A stretch of DNA of 64,000 nt from JAPOUP01 sp965203255. GTDB taxonomy: Bacteria > Pseudomonadota > Alphaproteobacteria > Rhodobacterales > Rhodobacteraceae. Positions 8,795 through 17,614 of the stretch are shown one piece after another. The notes below the pieces were generated by a model that worked only from the letters and a program-made list of their open reading frames with translations, had not been told where the DNA came from and made no database searches. Positions within the stretch are counted from its first letter, which is position 1. Every line of letters begins with the position of its first letter. The DNA lies in NCBI GenBank assembly GCA_965203255.1, contig OZ241882.1, positions 992,001 through 1,056,000 of the forward strand, read 5' to 3'. The translations under genes and the position numbers were made by a program.

Positions 8795-9538
8795 ATGGAC
8801 GCAACCGCTGCGATCGAAATGATTGGCGTTAACAAGTGGTTCGGCGATTTCCAGGTGCTGAAGGACGTCGACCTGTCGGTGAATTCCGGTGAACGCGTTG
8901 TGATCTGTGGGCCGTCCGGTTCCGGCAAGTCAACCGTGGTTCGATGCATTTGCGGACTGGATAGGCATCAGGAAGGGACTATCCGAGTTGATGGAACCGA
9001 ACTGACCGATGATCCCGGTTCCATAGTGGCGATACGTTCCGAGGTTGGAATGGTCTTTCAGCAGTTCAATCTGTTCCCACACCTGACGGTACTGCAGAAT
9101 CTCACGCTCGGCCCAACCAAGGCGCGCGGGCTGTCCCGACGGGACGCGGAAGAGCGGGCGCGAATGTATCTTGAGCGTGTGAAGATTCCGGAACAGGCGG
9201 AGAAACGTCCGTCCCAGCTATCCGGGGGCCAACAACAACGGGTCGCGATCGCAAGATCCCTATGCATGGAACCCAAGGTGATGCTGTTCGACGAGCCGAC
9301 CTCAGCTCTTGATCCGGAAATGATTGCAGAGGTTCTCGATGCGATGGTGGAACTGGCCGACGAGGGCATGACAATGGTGGTCGTTACGCATGAGATGGGA
9401 TTTGCGAGGCAGGTAGCCGACCAGATGGTGTTCATGGATGCCGGCGAGATTGTTGAGACCGGACCTCCCGCTGAATTCTTCGAAGCGCCAAAATCCCATA
9501 GATGCCAAGCCTTTCTGAACCAGATTCTCCGGCACTGA
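8795..9538 (+). CDS. Polar amino-acid ABC transporter ATP-binding protein (GlnQ/HisP type)
   Basis: A 247-residue cytoplasmic ATPase. The ATG at 8795 is chosen over the upstream TTG at 8777 because AGGG at 8785-8788 is correctly spaced. Walker A is GPSGSGKST, the Q-loop is VFQQFNLFPHL, the signature is LSGGQQQR and Walker B is MLFDEPTSALD. The DPGSIVAIRSEVGMVFQ stretch is typical of the GlnQ group. It should pair with the permease starting at 9999 and the binding protein encoded divergently. Intact. Confidence 0.93.
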   Translation: MDATAAIEMIGVNKWFGDFQVLKDVDLSVNSGERVVICGPSGSGKSTVVRCICGLDRHQEGTIRVDGTELTDDPGSIVAIRSEVGMVFQQFNLFPHLTVLQNLTLGPTKARGLSRRDAEERARMYLERVKIPEQAEKRPSQLSGGQQQRVAIARSLCMEPKVMLFDEPTSALDPEMIAEVLDAMVELADEGMTMVVVTHEMGFARQVADQMVFMDAGEIVETGPPAEFFEAPKSHRCQAFLNQILRH

Positions 9539-9998
9539 TTGGAGCGACGTTTGGGAATGTCGTCACTTCACGAAGTTCATGATCGAAGTTGCTCGGAGGC
9601 GATCCAGAAGGCAGGTGTTTCCGGCGCAGTTCAAACTGTCGATAGTCCGACCTGTCTGAAGAAAGGAGTTACGATGCTGGGCTCAATGCAGCGGTTGCAC
9701 CCAAAGACGCCAGGCCTGATCATGCCAGTTGGCGATATATGCCGACATCGCATGAAGCACTCACCCAAGCAGCGGACTCTCTCTGATCGAATTCCCGATC
9801 AAACTCTCGCTGCCTTGGGCGCATTGGGCGAGAACCGGAGTCGATTGCTGGGATTGAGGCAGGTTCCTCCACGCAGATATGTAGCGGAACGCAACCAACT
9901 TCAGATTGCAACGAGCCACAGACGACCAAATTACTCGCAGCCCTTCACTCGGCGATTGGCGATCGGTCGCGGACGGTTGTTCAAGGATTGGAGTCGAT
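9539..9998. other. 460-base gap between ATPase and permease genes
   Basis: No recognised gene. A frame at 9674-10009 has a good AAAGGAG site before ATG and could encode a ~111-residue basic protein, but it resembles no family I know and overlaps the permease start. Such a gap inside an importer operon is unusual and suggests a lost gene, perhaps a second permease. Confidence 0.35.
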
Positions 9999-10919
9999 AT
10001 GTGGGATAGGGAATCATGCCATGGCACCTCTCGGAAGGGCACCCTCCCCAAGTCCGCACACGATTTCCGACCGTGTTCATCGCCTGAGCTTGACAGACGC
10101 CAACACCACTTTGCTTCGCTGCCCCGAAGTCGGACGGACCGCGCCCTCGACTCATGGACGGTGCGCCTTCTTGCCGTCTGTGCACCTCTATTGCTGCTTT
10201 CTGGATGCGCGTCCTCCACAGCTTGGGGTTGGTATGTCATCGATCCTCGAACGGCGAGCGGCTGGACAAACATAAAGTTTCTCCTCGGCGGGATGGGTTC
10301 GACGATCCTGATTTCCCTTATCGCCGCCGCACTCTCGATCACGATTGGACTGATTGTTGCCCTTCCTGGCCTTTCAGATCGCTGGCACTTCAGAATCGTC
10401 AATCGCGTCTATGTGGAGTTCATCCGCTCAATTCCCCTGCTGCCTATGCTGTTTTGGGTATTCTATGGCTTACCGATCATCTTCCGTTCCATGGGCCTCA
10501 ACATTCCCATCGATCCTTTTTGGGGAGCGATCATCACACTCGCGATCTCCGACAGTGCGTTCACGGCTGAAATCTACAGGGCTGGCATTCAATCGATAGC
10601 CAAGGGTCAAACCGAGGCGGCTCAGACAATCGGCCTGAACTATGCCCAAACGATGCGGTATGTGGTGCTGCCGCAGGCGGTTCGGCGCATTCTTCCGCCG
10701 TTAGCCAACCAGTTCATTTACATTGTCAAAATGAGCGCGTTCGCCAGTGTCATCGGAATGCAGGAGCTGACCCGACGCGCCAATGAACTTGTGGTCACGG
10801 AATATCGCCCCCTCGAGATTTACTCGCTCCTTATTCTGGAATATCTCGCCCTCGTACTCCTGATCAGTGCGGGCGTAAGATGGCTCGAACGCCGAATGGG
10901 CTCTGACGAGCGAACATGA
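9999..10919 (+). CDS. Polar amino-acid ABC transporter permease (HisM/GlnP type)
   Basis: Inner-membrane permease with several hydrophobic segments. The conserved part runs from LLAVCAPLLLLSGCASSTAWGWY to the stop and includes FLLGGMGSTILISLIAAALS. The permease EAA-loop region is QTEAAQTIGLNYAQTMRYVVLPQA. The ATG at 9999 has a GGAG site five bases upstream but would give a polar 55-residue N-terminal extension; a GTG at 10161 starts nearer the conserved region. Only one permease is present, so it would act as a homodimer with the ATPase at 8795. Start position is uncertain, identity is not. Confidence 0.85.
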   Translation: MWDRESCHGTSRKGTLPKSAHDFRPCSSPELDRRQHHFASLPRSRTDRALDSWTVRLLAVCAPLLLLSGCASSTAWGWYVIDPRTASGWTNIKFLLGGMGSTILISLIAAALSITIGLIVALPGLSDRWHFRIVNRVYVEFIRSIPLLPMLFWVFYGLPIIFRSMGLNIPIDPFWGAIITLAISDSAFTAEIYRAGIQSIAKGQTEAAQTIGLNYAQTMRYVVLPQAVRRILPPLANQFIYIVKMSAFASVIGMQELTRRANELVVTEYRPLEIYSLLILEYLALVLLISAGVRWLERRMGSDERT

Positions 10920-11051
10920 TTTGAGATCTCCAGAGTAGCGATCTAGGGGCGCTTCGAACGGCCTTCACTTCGAGCGTTTCGGACACTGTCTTAAGCTGGG
11001 GTCAGTTCAGGTTTTCCGAAGGCGGGAGGCTTCCGTCTACGCAGAATGGTC

Positions 11052-12377
11052 CCCCACTTCCATTCCGAAGTGCAACGCCGGCCATTCCCGCAGCGGGGGC
11101 GGAGCCCGAGCGGAGGGAATGGCCGGAAGGCGTGGTCTGCGGCCCCCGGGCGCCGCGGATCCGGCCCCGGGACGGCTGTGGTCCCGTCTGGATGCAGGTT
11201 ATCCGGGCCGTCCGGGCGGCGCAACGCCTCCGCCGGGTCGAGTCGCGTCCGTCCGGGCGCAGGGAGGGCGTAGCCCGCGCCGGTGGGAGGCGGTCGCGCG
11301 GCGTCAGGGAGGGCGGGCCTCATGCAGCGCCTCGGCGGGCGTCCGGTAGCCCAGCGCCCGGCGCGGACGCGCGTCCGCGCGGTCCTGCACCGCCCTCACC
11401 TCCGCGTCGCTGACCGCCCGGAGGTCCGTCCCCTTCGGCAGGTACTGCGGCGCCAGCCCGTTGGTGTGCCCGTTCAGGCCCCTCTCCCAGGAGTGGTAGG
11501 GGGTGGCGAAGTGGAAGGCGGCCCCGAGCTCCGCCGCGACGCCGGCGTGGCCCGCGAACTCCCTGCCGCTGTCCGAGGTGAACGTGTGGACGGGCGCGGC
11601 GGAAGGCCGCGGCATCTCCAGCATCGCGGCCGAGGTGCGTCGGCCAGCCCTCCGTGAATACGTGTATTTCGAGGCCCTGTCCACAAGGGAGACCACCGCC
11701 CCGCTGTGGCCCTTCCCGATGACCGTGTCCGCCTCCCGGTCGCCGACACGCTCCCTGCTCCCCGCCTCATCCGGCCTCCCGGAGATGTCCACCCGGCCCG
11801 GGATGTGGCCCCGGCCCGAGTGCCTGCCGCCACGCCGGTCCGGCTTCCTGCCGCGGCGCCGCGGCAGCGGGAACAGCCCGCCGCCCGCCTTCCTGTCGGC
11901 CCTCACACGCCCGGATGTCCACTGGCGGCCCACCGTCCAGCCACCCTCCGGACGCAGCCGTCCCGCGACCTGCTCCGGGCTCCAGCCCTCCTCCGGAAAC
12001 CCCTCGACATGCGCCCAGCGGTCGGGCGTCATCCTGCGGGGAACACTGGAGGCCGCGCTGCGGCGGGCCTCCGCCCTGCCCTGCGCCTCCCCGGGGCTGT
12101 CCCCCCCGCCGCCGGCGTTCCGGCGGAGCTCCCGCCAGACCGACGTCCGGTCACGGCCCAGCCGGGCGGCGACGGCTCCGTCCGATAGACCGCTTTCCTT
12201 CAGTGCGCCGATCTGGCATCTTTCGTCCCGGGTCAGGTGGCGGTAACCCCTCGGCATGGCAGTCTCCCTCTCTTCAGCAAAGGGACTGTCGCCGCCTGCT
12301 GGCCGATACGCAACATCATGCGGCCGGAAAACCGGCCACCACCGCCACTGGTGTTGCACTTCAGGGTGGATTGGGGG
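11052..12377 (-). mobile_element. IS30-family element, copy 1 (diverged)
   Basis: Left end CCCCACTTCCATTCCGAAG, right end near TTCAGGGTGGATTGGGG, with a transposase on the minus strand between. It is about 1326 bp against 1390 bp in copies 2 and 4. It lacks the second long hairpin of the 3' non-coding region and part of the transposase. The flanking trinucleotides do not match. This is an older copy. Confidence 0.85.
11304..12257 (-). CDS. IS30-family transposase, copy 1
   Basis: 317 residues starting MPRGYRHLTRDERCQIGALK. It has the N-terminal helix-turn-helix (RLGRDRTSVWRELRRN) and a DDE domain with GDREADTVIGKGH, FTSDSGREFAGH and SWERGLNGH. Against the 321-residue copy 4 it lacks four residues in the SAAVSAAMVEM helix and has many substitutions, including Asn-to-Ser in the TSDNG motif. 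The frame is open but activity is doubtful. Confidence 0.85.
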   Translation of the reverse strand: MPRGYRHLTRDERCQIGALKESGLSDGAVAARLGRDRTSVWRELRRNAGGGGDSPGEAQGRAEARRSAASSVPRRMTPDRWAHVEGFPEEGWSPEQVAGRLRPEGGWTVGRQWTSGRVRADRKAGGGLFPLPRRRGRKPDRRGGRHSGRGHIPGRVDISGRPDEAGSRERVGDREADTVIGKGHSGAVVSLVDRASKYTYSRRAGRRTSAAMLEMPRPSAAPVHTFTSDSGREFAGHAGVAAELGAAFHFATPYHSWERGLNGHTNGLAPQYLPKGTDLRAVSDAEVRAVQDRADARPRRALGYRTPAEALHEARPP

Positions 12378-12411
12378 TACTATTATCTGCTATGTTAATG
12401 AGGAGGTGTCG

Positions 12412-12669
12412 TTGCCCAAAACTACGTCCTTCATACTCGGAGAGCACTTTGATAGTTTCGTTGCTTCACAGGTCGCAACAGGCCGATATACGTCTGCAAG
12501 TGAGGTGATCCGTGAAGGCTTAAGGCTGGTGGAAAACCGTGACCGTCACATGGAAGCCCTGGACGAAGCCGTCCAGGTTGGGTTGGACAGTGGGATTGAT
12601 GACGATTTTTCCTGGGACGCTGTGAGAGCCGAAGGCAAAACAATGGCCCAAAGGTCCAGTTCTTCCTGA
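12412..12669 (+). CDS. parD: ParD/CopG-family antitoxin
   Basis: An 85-residue ribbon-helix-helix antitoxin starting at TTG 12412 behind a strong AGGAGG (12401-12406). The N-terminal PKTTSFILGEHFDSFV strand plus RYTSASEVIREGLRLVE helix is the standard ParD pattern; the acidic C-terminal part should wrap the toxin. It lies 35 bases from the end of IS30 copy 1, so its own promoter must be very short or partly inside the IS. Binding of ParD to its promoter normally autoregulates such pairs. Confidence 0.88.
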   Translation: MPKTTSFILGEHFDSFVASQVATGRYTSASEVIREGLRLVENRDRHMEALDEAVQVGLDSGIDDDFSWDAVRAEGKTMAQRSSSS

Positions 12670-12672
12670 GGT

Positions 12673-12990
12673 ATGCTACGGCTAGATCTCACAAAGGCGG
12701 CCCGTGCTGACCTTAGGCGCATCTACGCGTACACTTTTGGGAAATGGGGTGAGCCACAAGCAGATACCTATTTGGATGCCCTACGTCAGGCGATGGACCG
12801 CATTGCTATTGGTCTAACCACTGCCACCCCACTGAGGTCACGTCACCCCGACATGTTTAAACTCAGGCAGGGGCGTCACCTAGTCATCTTTCAGCGCCGG
12901 GATGATGAGCGCATTCTCGTGGTCCGTGTTTTGCATGAACGCATGGACATTGACGCACATTTGGAAGGCGTAGACCAAACGCAATCGTAA
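12673..12990 (+). CDS. parE: ParE/RelE-superfamily toxin
   Basis: A 105-residue toxin three bases downstream of parD. It begins LDLTKAARADLRRIYAYT, the usual ParE helix, and ends with the core strands KLRQGRHLVIFQRR and ILVVRVLHERMD, which match the conserved 'HxIxY...I.I.RVLH..MD' pattern. ParE toxins poison DNA gyrase, whereas RelE relatives cut mRNA; LHERMD favours ParE. The frame is intact, so the pair is probably functional. Confidence 0.9.
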   Translation: MLRLDLTKAARADLRRIYAYTFGKWGEPQADTYLDALRQAMDRIAIGLTTATPLRSRHPDMFKLRQGRHLVIFQRRDDERILVVRVLHERMDIDAHLEGVDQTQS

Positions 12991-13418
12991 CCCCACTTAA
13001 AATCCTCTGTAACCCACCCATAAGATGTTGATTTCCAAAGAATCCATAACATCCCAGTCTTTGCCCAGATTCCGCCGCTTCAGGCGCGAACCTCACCCGT
13101 TGCGACGCTGTGCGTGCCGAAGCAAGGAGCCTTGGCTCGACCCACTCGATTCCGCGTCGGCGTCACGCCGGAAGTACCCACCTGAATGCGCGACCGGCAA
13201 CGATGGTTGGAACTCCCAAGTAAAACACCCCTAGGTCATTGATTCCACATCATCTTCGAAATACCGGTCCCAACCCTACCGAGCAAAGGACGGGCAGACC
13301 CGGGCTTCACTCTCCGTACAGGGTCGACGATCCGCCCAGGTTGTGGCTCCAAAATGGAAGTGAGGATTCATGGCAATTGGCTCTCCGTCGGCCGGGATAC
13401 AGCCACCGCATAAGAACA
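12991..13418. other. Non-coding gap between parE and IS30 copy 2
   Basis: No gene recognised in about 430 bases. Frames are short and overlap on both strands. Confidence 0.5.
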
Positions 13419-14808
13419 GCCCCATTCCACCCTGAAGTGCAACACCAGTGGCGGTGGTGACCGGTTTTCCGGCCGCATGATGTTGCGTATCGGCCAGCAG
13501 GCGGCGACAGTCCCTGTGACCAAACAGGAGAGACTGCCATGCCCGAGGGCTACCGCCACCTGACCCATGAAGAGAGATGCCAGATCGGCGCGCTGAAGGA
13601 AAGCGGGCTGTCCGACGGGGCCATCGCGGCCCGTCTGGGCCGTGACCGTTCGTCGGTCTGGCGGGAGCTGCGCCGTAACGGGGGCGGCGGGGGGTACAGC
13701 CCCGGGGAGGCGCAGGGGAGGGCGGAGGCCCGCCGCGGCGCGGCTTCCCCGAACCCGAGGAAGATGACGCCCGACCGCTGGGCGCGCGTGGAGGGGCTTC
13801 TGGCGGAGGGCTGGAGCCCGGAGCAGGTCGCGGGACGGCTGCGTCTGGAGGGTGGCTGGACGGTGGACCGCCAGTGGATATACGAGCGCCTGAAGGCCGA
13901 CCGGAAGGCGGGCGGCGGGCTGTTCCCGCTGCTGCGGCGCCGCGGCAGGAAGCCGAACTGGCGAGGCGGGCGGCACTCGGGCCGGGGCCACATCCCGGGC
14001 CGGGTGGACATCTCCGAGCGGCCGGAGGAGGTGGAGAGGAAAGAGCGGACCGGCGACCGGGAGGCGGACACGATCATCGGGAAGGGCCACAGCGGGGCGG
14101 TGGTCACCCTAGTGGATCGCGCGTCGAAATTCGTTTTCCTTCAGCGGGCTGGCCGACGCACCTCGGCCGCGGTCTCCGCCGCGATGGTGGAGATGCTGCG
14201 GCCGTCCGCCGCGCCCGTCCACACGGTCACCTCGGACAACGGCAAGGAGTTCGCGGGACATGCGGGCGTCGCGGAGGCGCTCGGTGCCTCCTTCCACTTC
14301 GCGACCCCCTACCACTCCTGGGAGAGGGGCCTGAACGGGCACGCCAACGGGCTGGTCCGGCAGTACCTGCCGAAGGGGACGGACCTCCGCGCGGTCACCG
14401 ACGCGGAGGTGAGGGCGGTGCAGGACCGCACGGACGCGCGTCCGCGCCGGGCGCTGGGCTACCGGACGCCCGCCGAGGTGCTGCACAAGGCTCGCCCTCC
14501 CTGAAGCCGCGCGACCGCCTCCCACCGGCGCGCAGGAAGGGGGTGGAATGGATTTCGGGACCGCGTCCGTCCGGGCTCCGGTCGGGCTGCGCCCTCCCTG
14601 CGCCCGGACGGACGCGACCCGACCCGGCGGAGGCGTTGCGCCGCCCGGAAAGCCCGGATAACCTGCATACAGAAGGGACCACAGCCGTCCCGGGGCCGGA
14701 TCCGCGGCGCCCGGGGGCCGCAGACCACGCCTTCCGGCCATTCCCTCCGCTCGGGCTACGCCCCCGCTGCGGGAATGGCCGGCGTTGCACTTCGGAGTGG
14801 AAGTGGGG
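13419..14808 (+). mobile_element. IS30-family element, copy 2 (full length)
   Basis: 1390 bp from GCCCCATTCCACCCTGAAG to GAAGTGGGG. The ends are imperfect inverted repeats of each other. The transposase is on the plus strand and is followed by ~300 bases with two long hairpins (12 and 15 bp stems). Flanks ACA and TCG do not match as a target duplication, so rearrangement or decay has occurred around it. Confidence 0.9.
13539..14504 (+). CDS. IS30-family transposase, copy 2 (intact)
   Basis: 321 residues. The helix-turn-helix is near 23-46 and the DDE catalytic triad fits Asp177 (READTI), Asp233 (TSDNGKEF) and Glu262 (SWERGLN). The C-terminus is ALGYRTPAEVLHKARPP, the IS30 'RP R.LGY.TP.E' pattern. 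No frameshift, so this is one of two copies (with the one at 34972) that could supply transposition activity. Confidence 0.93.
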   Translation: MPEGYRHLTHEERCQIGALKESGLSDGAIAARLGRDRSSVWRELRRNGGGGGYSPGEAQGRAEARRGAASPNPRKMTPDRWARVEGLLAEGWSPEQVAGRLRLEGGWTVDRQWIYERLKADRKAGGGLFPLLRRRGRKPNWRGGRHSGRGHIPGRVDISERPEEVERKERTGDREADTIIGKGHSGAVVTLVDRASKFVFLQRAGRRTSAAVSAAMVEMLRPSAAPVHTVTSDNGKEFAGHAGVAEALGASFHFATPYHSWERGLNGHANGLVRQYLPKGTDLRAVTDAEVRAVQDRTDARPRRALGYRTPAEVLHKARPP

Positions 14809-15301
14809 TCGGGAAAACCACCTGATCGAGGAGTTTTGCAAGAGGCTCAGCAATGATTCGATCAATATGTCTTACTCTCGCGCGGGCTTCTTAAGCGGCC
14901 TTTGATCGCTTCGGGCTCAGAGCCGCAATGCAGTGGTATGGCAGTTTAGCTGGCTTGTCAGAGTAGTCGCCGCTGAAGTCGGACCCTTGCAAACATTCGC
15001 AGACACCGGAACTTCCCGAAGAAGCTGACGTTCATGCACCTTGCAGCATTTGCTGATGTCGAAGGTCAGAAGAGCGGGCAATTCGGACTTTCGACCTAGG
15101 CGGACCAACTCGCACACCGGGTCCAATCTTGCCGTTCACCAAACCGTCAAGTTCTGCGGCGAAGTATTCAACAGACGAACCATTCACTGCTGCAGCAAAC
15201 TTCGGACGCAGGTGAACTCACAACTCGCGAAGTAATTGGCCGTCCAATGCGTGCCGATCATTAAGAACAATTGTATTGGCGCTGCCCAGTCGTTTCCAAA
15301 A
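14809..15301. other. Spacer between IS30 copies 2 and 3
   Basis: About 490 bases of lower GC content than the flanking elements. No gene recognised. Confidence 0.5.
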
Positions 15302-16689
15302 CCCCACTTCCACTCCGAAGTGCAACACCGGCCATTCCCGCAGCGGGGGCGTAGCCCGAGCGTAGGGAATGGCCGGAAGGCGTGGTCTGCGGCCCCCGGG
15401 CGCCGCGGATCCGGCCCCGGAACGGCTGTGGTCCCGTCTGTATGGAGTTTATCCGGACTTTCCGGGCGGCGCAACGCCTCCGCCGGGTCGGGTCGCGTCC
15501 GTCCGGGCGCAGGGAGGGCGTAGCCCGACCGGAGCCCGGACGGACGCGACGGCGAAATCCTGTCCACCCCCTTCCTGCGCGCCGGCGGGAGGCGGTCGCG
15601 CGGCTTCAGGGAGGGCGGGCCTCATGCAGCACCTCGGCGGGCGTCCGGTAGCCCAGCGCCCGGCGCGGACGCGCGTCCGTGCGGTCCTGCACCGCCCTCA
15701 CCTCCGCGTCGGTGACCGCGCGGAGGTCCGTCCCCTTCGGCAGGTACTGCCGGACCAGCCCGTTGGTGTGCTCGTTCAGGCCACGCTCCCAGGAGTGGTA
15801 GGGGTGGGGAGGAAGAAGGCGGCCCCGAGCGCCTCCGCCACGCCGGCGTGGCCCGCGAACTCCTTGCCGTTGTCCGCCGTGATCGTGTGGACGGGCGCGG
15901 CGGACGGCCGGAGGAGATCCACCATCGCGGCGGAGACCGCGGCCGAGGTGCGTCGGTCAACCCTCTGTAAATACGTGTATTTCGAGGCCCTGTCCACAAG
16001 GGAGACCACCGCCCCGCTGTGGCCTTTCCCGATGATCGTGTCCGCCTCCCGGTCGCCGACACGCTCCTTCCTCTCCACCTCATCCGGCCTCTCGGAGATG
16101 TCCACCCGGCCCGGAATGTGGCCCCGGCCCGAGTGCCTGCCGCCTCGCCAGTTCGGCTTTCTGCCGCGGCGCCGCAGCAGCGGGAACAGCCTGCCGCCCG
16201 CCTTCCTGTCGGCCTTCACACGTTCGTATATCCACTGGCGGCCCACCGTCCAGCCACCCTCCAGACGCAGCCGTCCCGCGACCTGCTCCGGGCTCCAGCC
16301 CTCCCCGGAAGCCCCTCCACGCGCGCCCAGCGGTCGGGCGTCATCTTCCTCGGGTTCGAGGAAGCCGCGCCGCGGCGGGCCTCCGCCCTGCGCTGCGCCT
16401 CCCCGGGGCTGTACCCCCCGTCGCCGCCGTTACGGCGCAGCTCCCGCCAGACCGACGAACGGTCACGGCCCAGACGGGCCGCGATCGCTCCGTCGGACAG
16501 CCCGCTTTCCTTCAGCGCGCCGATCTGGCATCTTTCGTCCCGGGTCAGGTGGCGGTAGCCCTCGGGCATGGCAGTCTCCCCTGTTTGCTCACAGGGACTG
16601 TCGCCGCCTGCTGGCCGATACGCAACATCATGCGGCCGGAAAACCGGCCACCACCGCCACTGGTGTTGCACTTCAGGGTGGAATGGGGC
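15302..16689 (-). mobile_element. IS30-family element, copy 3
   Basis: 1388 bp, CCCCACTTCC... to ...GGAATGGGGC, flanked on both sides by AAA, consistent with the 3-bp target duplication seen for copies 4 and 5. Both long 3' hairpins are present. The transposase carries frameshifts. Confidence 0.9.
15606..16569 (-). pseudogene. IS30-family transposase, copy 3 (frameshifted)
   Basis: Starts MPEGYRHLTRDERCQIGALK at 16569 and matches the intact copies. The frame is lost at about 16307, where bases are missing in the segment encoding GLLAEGWSPEQ, and again near 15805 in the SFHFATPYHSWERG segment. The net length is 964 against 966 bases. It cannot make a full transposase unless supplied in trans. 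Confidence 0.88.
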
Positions 16690-16779
16690 AAACAAAATGC
16701 TCGATGCTCGCCATGACGACACGAGCAATGGGACGCACCTGACGGCGTCAAACCGCGCACGTTGACGATCCCAAAGTTC

Positions 16780-17502
16780 TCAAGAGGCAATTGCCTTAAG
16801 ATGACCGGTTATGTCGTCAACCAAGCTCGACAGTTCGCCAGGTATAACGCAGGAAATAGCAACACTTCCACTCTCCGCCTCTCCACTTATGCAAGTCGCC
16901 AACTCGATCCCGATGGGCGCAGTGGGATAACATACCGAGCAGACTCCTTCATCACAGTTGGACGCCGAAACTATGGACGTTAGATCGATGTCTTCGATCT
17001 TCGAAGCCGCTGATTGGATATACCTCAGTTCTTCGTCCGTCGCGCGCATCAGCAGCGCGCGCCCAGACGCACTTTTCCATAACTCGATTCTGACCCCTAT
17101 CGGCGTCACGATTGTCAGACGGCTCTGCGCGACCGCATTGTAGACGGTGACGGAATAGCAACTTGACCTCACAGAAAGCGAAAAGCTGCAACCCGTATCA
17201 AGGCAGATCTGGTCCACTTTGCTTTGAGCGAGCTTGAAGACGTCCGCGTGTGCGACGTGCTTTTGCGCAAGGCCAAAAAGCTTGTCCGACAGAACCAGTT
17301 TTTCGGTCTCACCGACCCTTTCCAGATAGCCACGGTCAACCAGACAATTCAGCATCCGGTAGACTTCACCGCGCGTCCTTCCAAGACCCTCGGCGATTTC
17401 ATAGAGCGATTTCGGATCGTGCTGCAGCACCATGAATTCAATAATATCCAAACCCTTGTCGAGCGCGGGAGCGCGTCCCTTGGAGTTCAGTGGCTCAGTC
17501 AT
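16780..17502 (-). CDS. IclR-family transcriptional regulator
   Basis: A 240-residue regulator. The N-terminal winged helix has LDIIEFMVLQHDPKSLYEIAEGLG and TRGEVYRMLNCLVDRGYLER. The C-terminal effector domain has the IclR pattern SASGRALLM at about 142-150 and a cysteine-rich GVCSVCYPTAPIGI segment. GGAAGGA precedes the ATG. It lies downstream of the transport/GH172 operon on the same strand, beyond a strong hairpin, and most likely controls that operon in response to a sugar-like ligand. Confidence 0.9.
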   Translation of the reverse strand: MTEPLNSKGRAPALDKGLDIIEFMVLQHDPKSLYEIAEGLGRTRGEVYRMLNCLVDRGYLERVGETEKLVLSDKLFGLAQKHVAHADVFKLAQSKVDQICLDTGCSFSLSVRSSCYSVTVYNAVAQSRLTIVTPIGVRIELWKSASGRALLMRATDEELRYIQSAASKIEDIDLTSIVSASNCDEGVCSVCYPTAPIGIELATCISGEAESGSVAISCVIPGELSSLVDDITGHLKAIAS

Positions 17503-17575
17503 ATGTTCCTTCCGATACGTCGCTCGGGCAAAGACTCACGCATGATTGGTGATTGCTCGAAAAACCTCAACTTCA

Positions 17576-17607
17576 AGGCCCACGCGGTGTCGGTTCCGCG
17601 TGGGCCT
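17576..17607 (-). terminator. Strong hairpin after the solute-binding protein gene
   Basis: AGGCCCACGCGG and its exact complement form a 12-bp stem with an 8-base loop. It lies eight bases after the stop of the binding protein gene on the minus strand. A T-rich stretch (GAGGTTTTTC) follows at a short distance. It separates the transport operon from the IclR gene. Confidence 0.7.
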
Positions 17608-17614
17608 GTCTTGC

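Noticed and set aside
15369..16742. Very long plus-strand open frame opposite the IS30 transposase
   Set aside because: High GC gives long open frames on the strand opposite IS30 transposases; the product is Pro/Arg/Ser-rich and matches only the reverse of the transposase gene. Similar frames opposite the other copies were also dropped.
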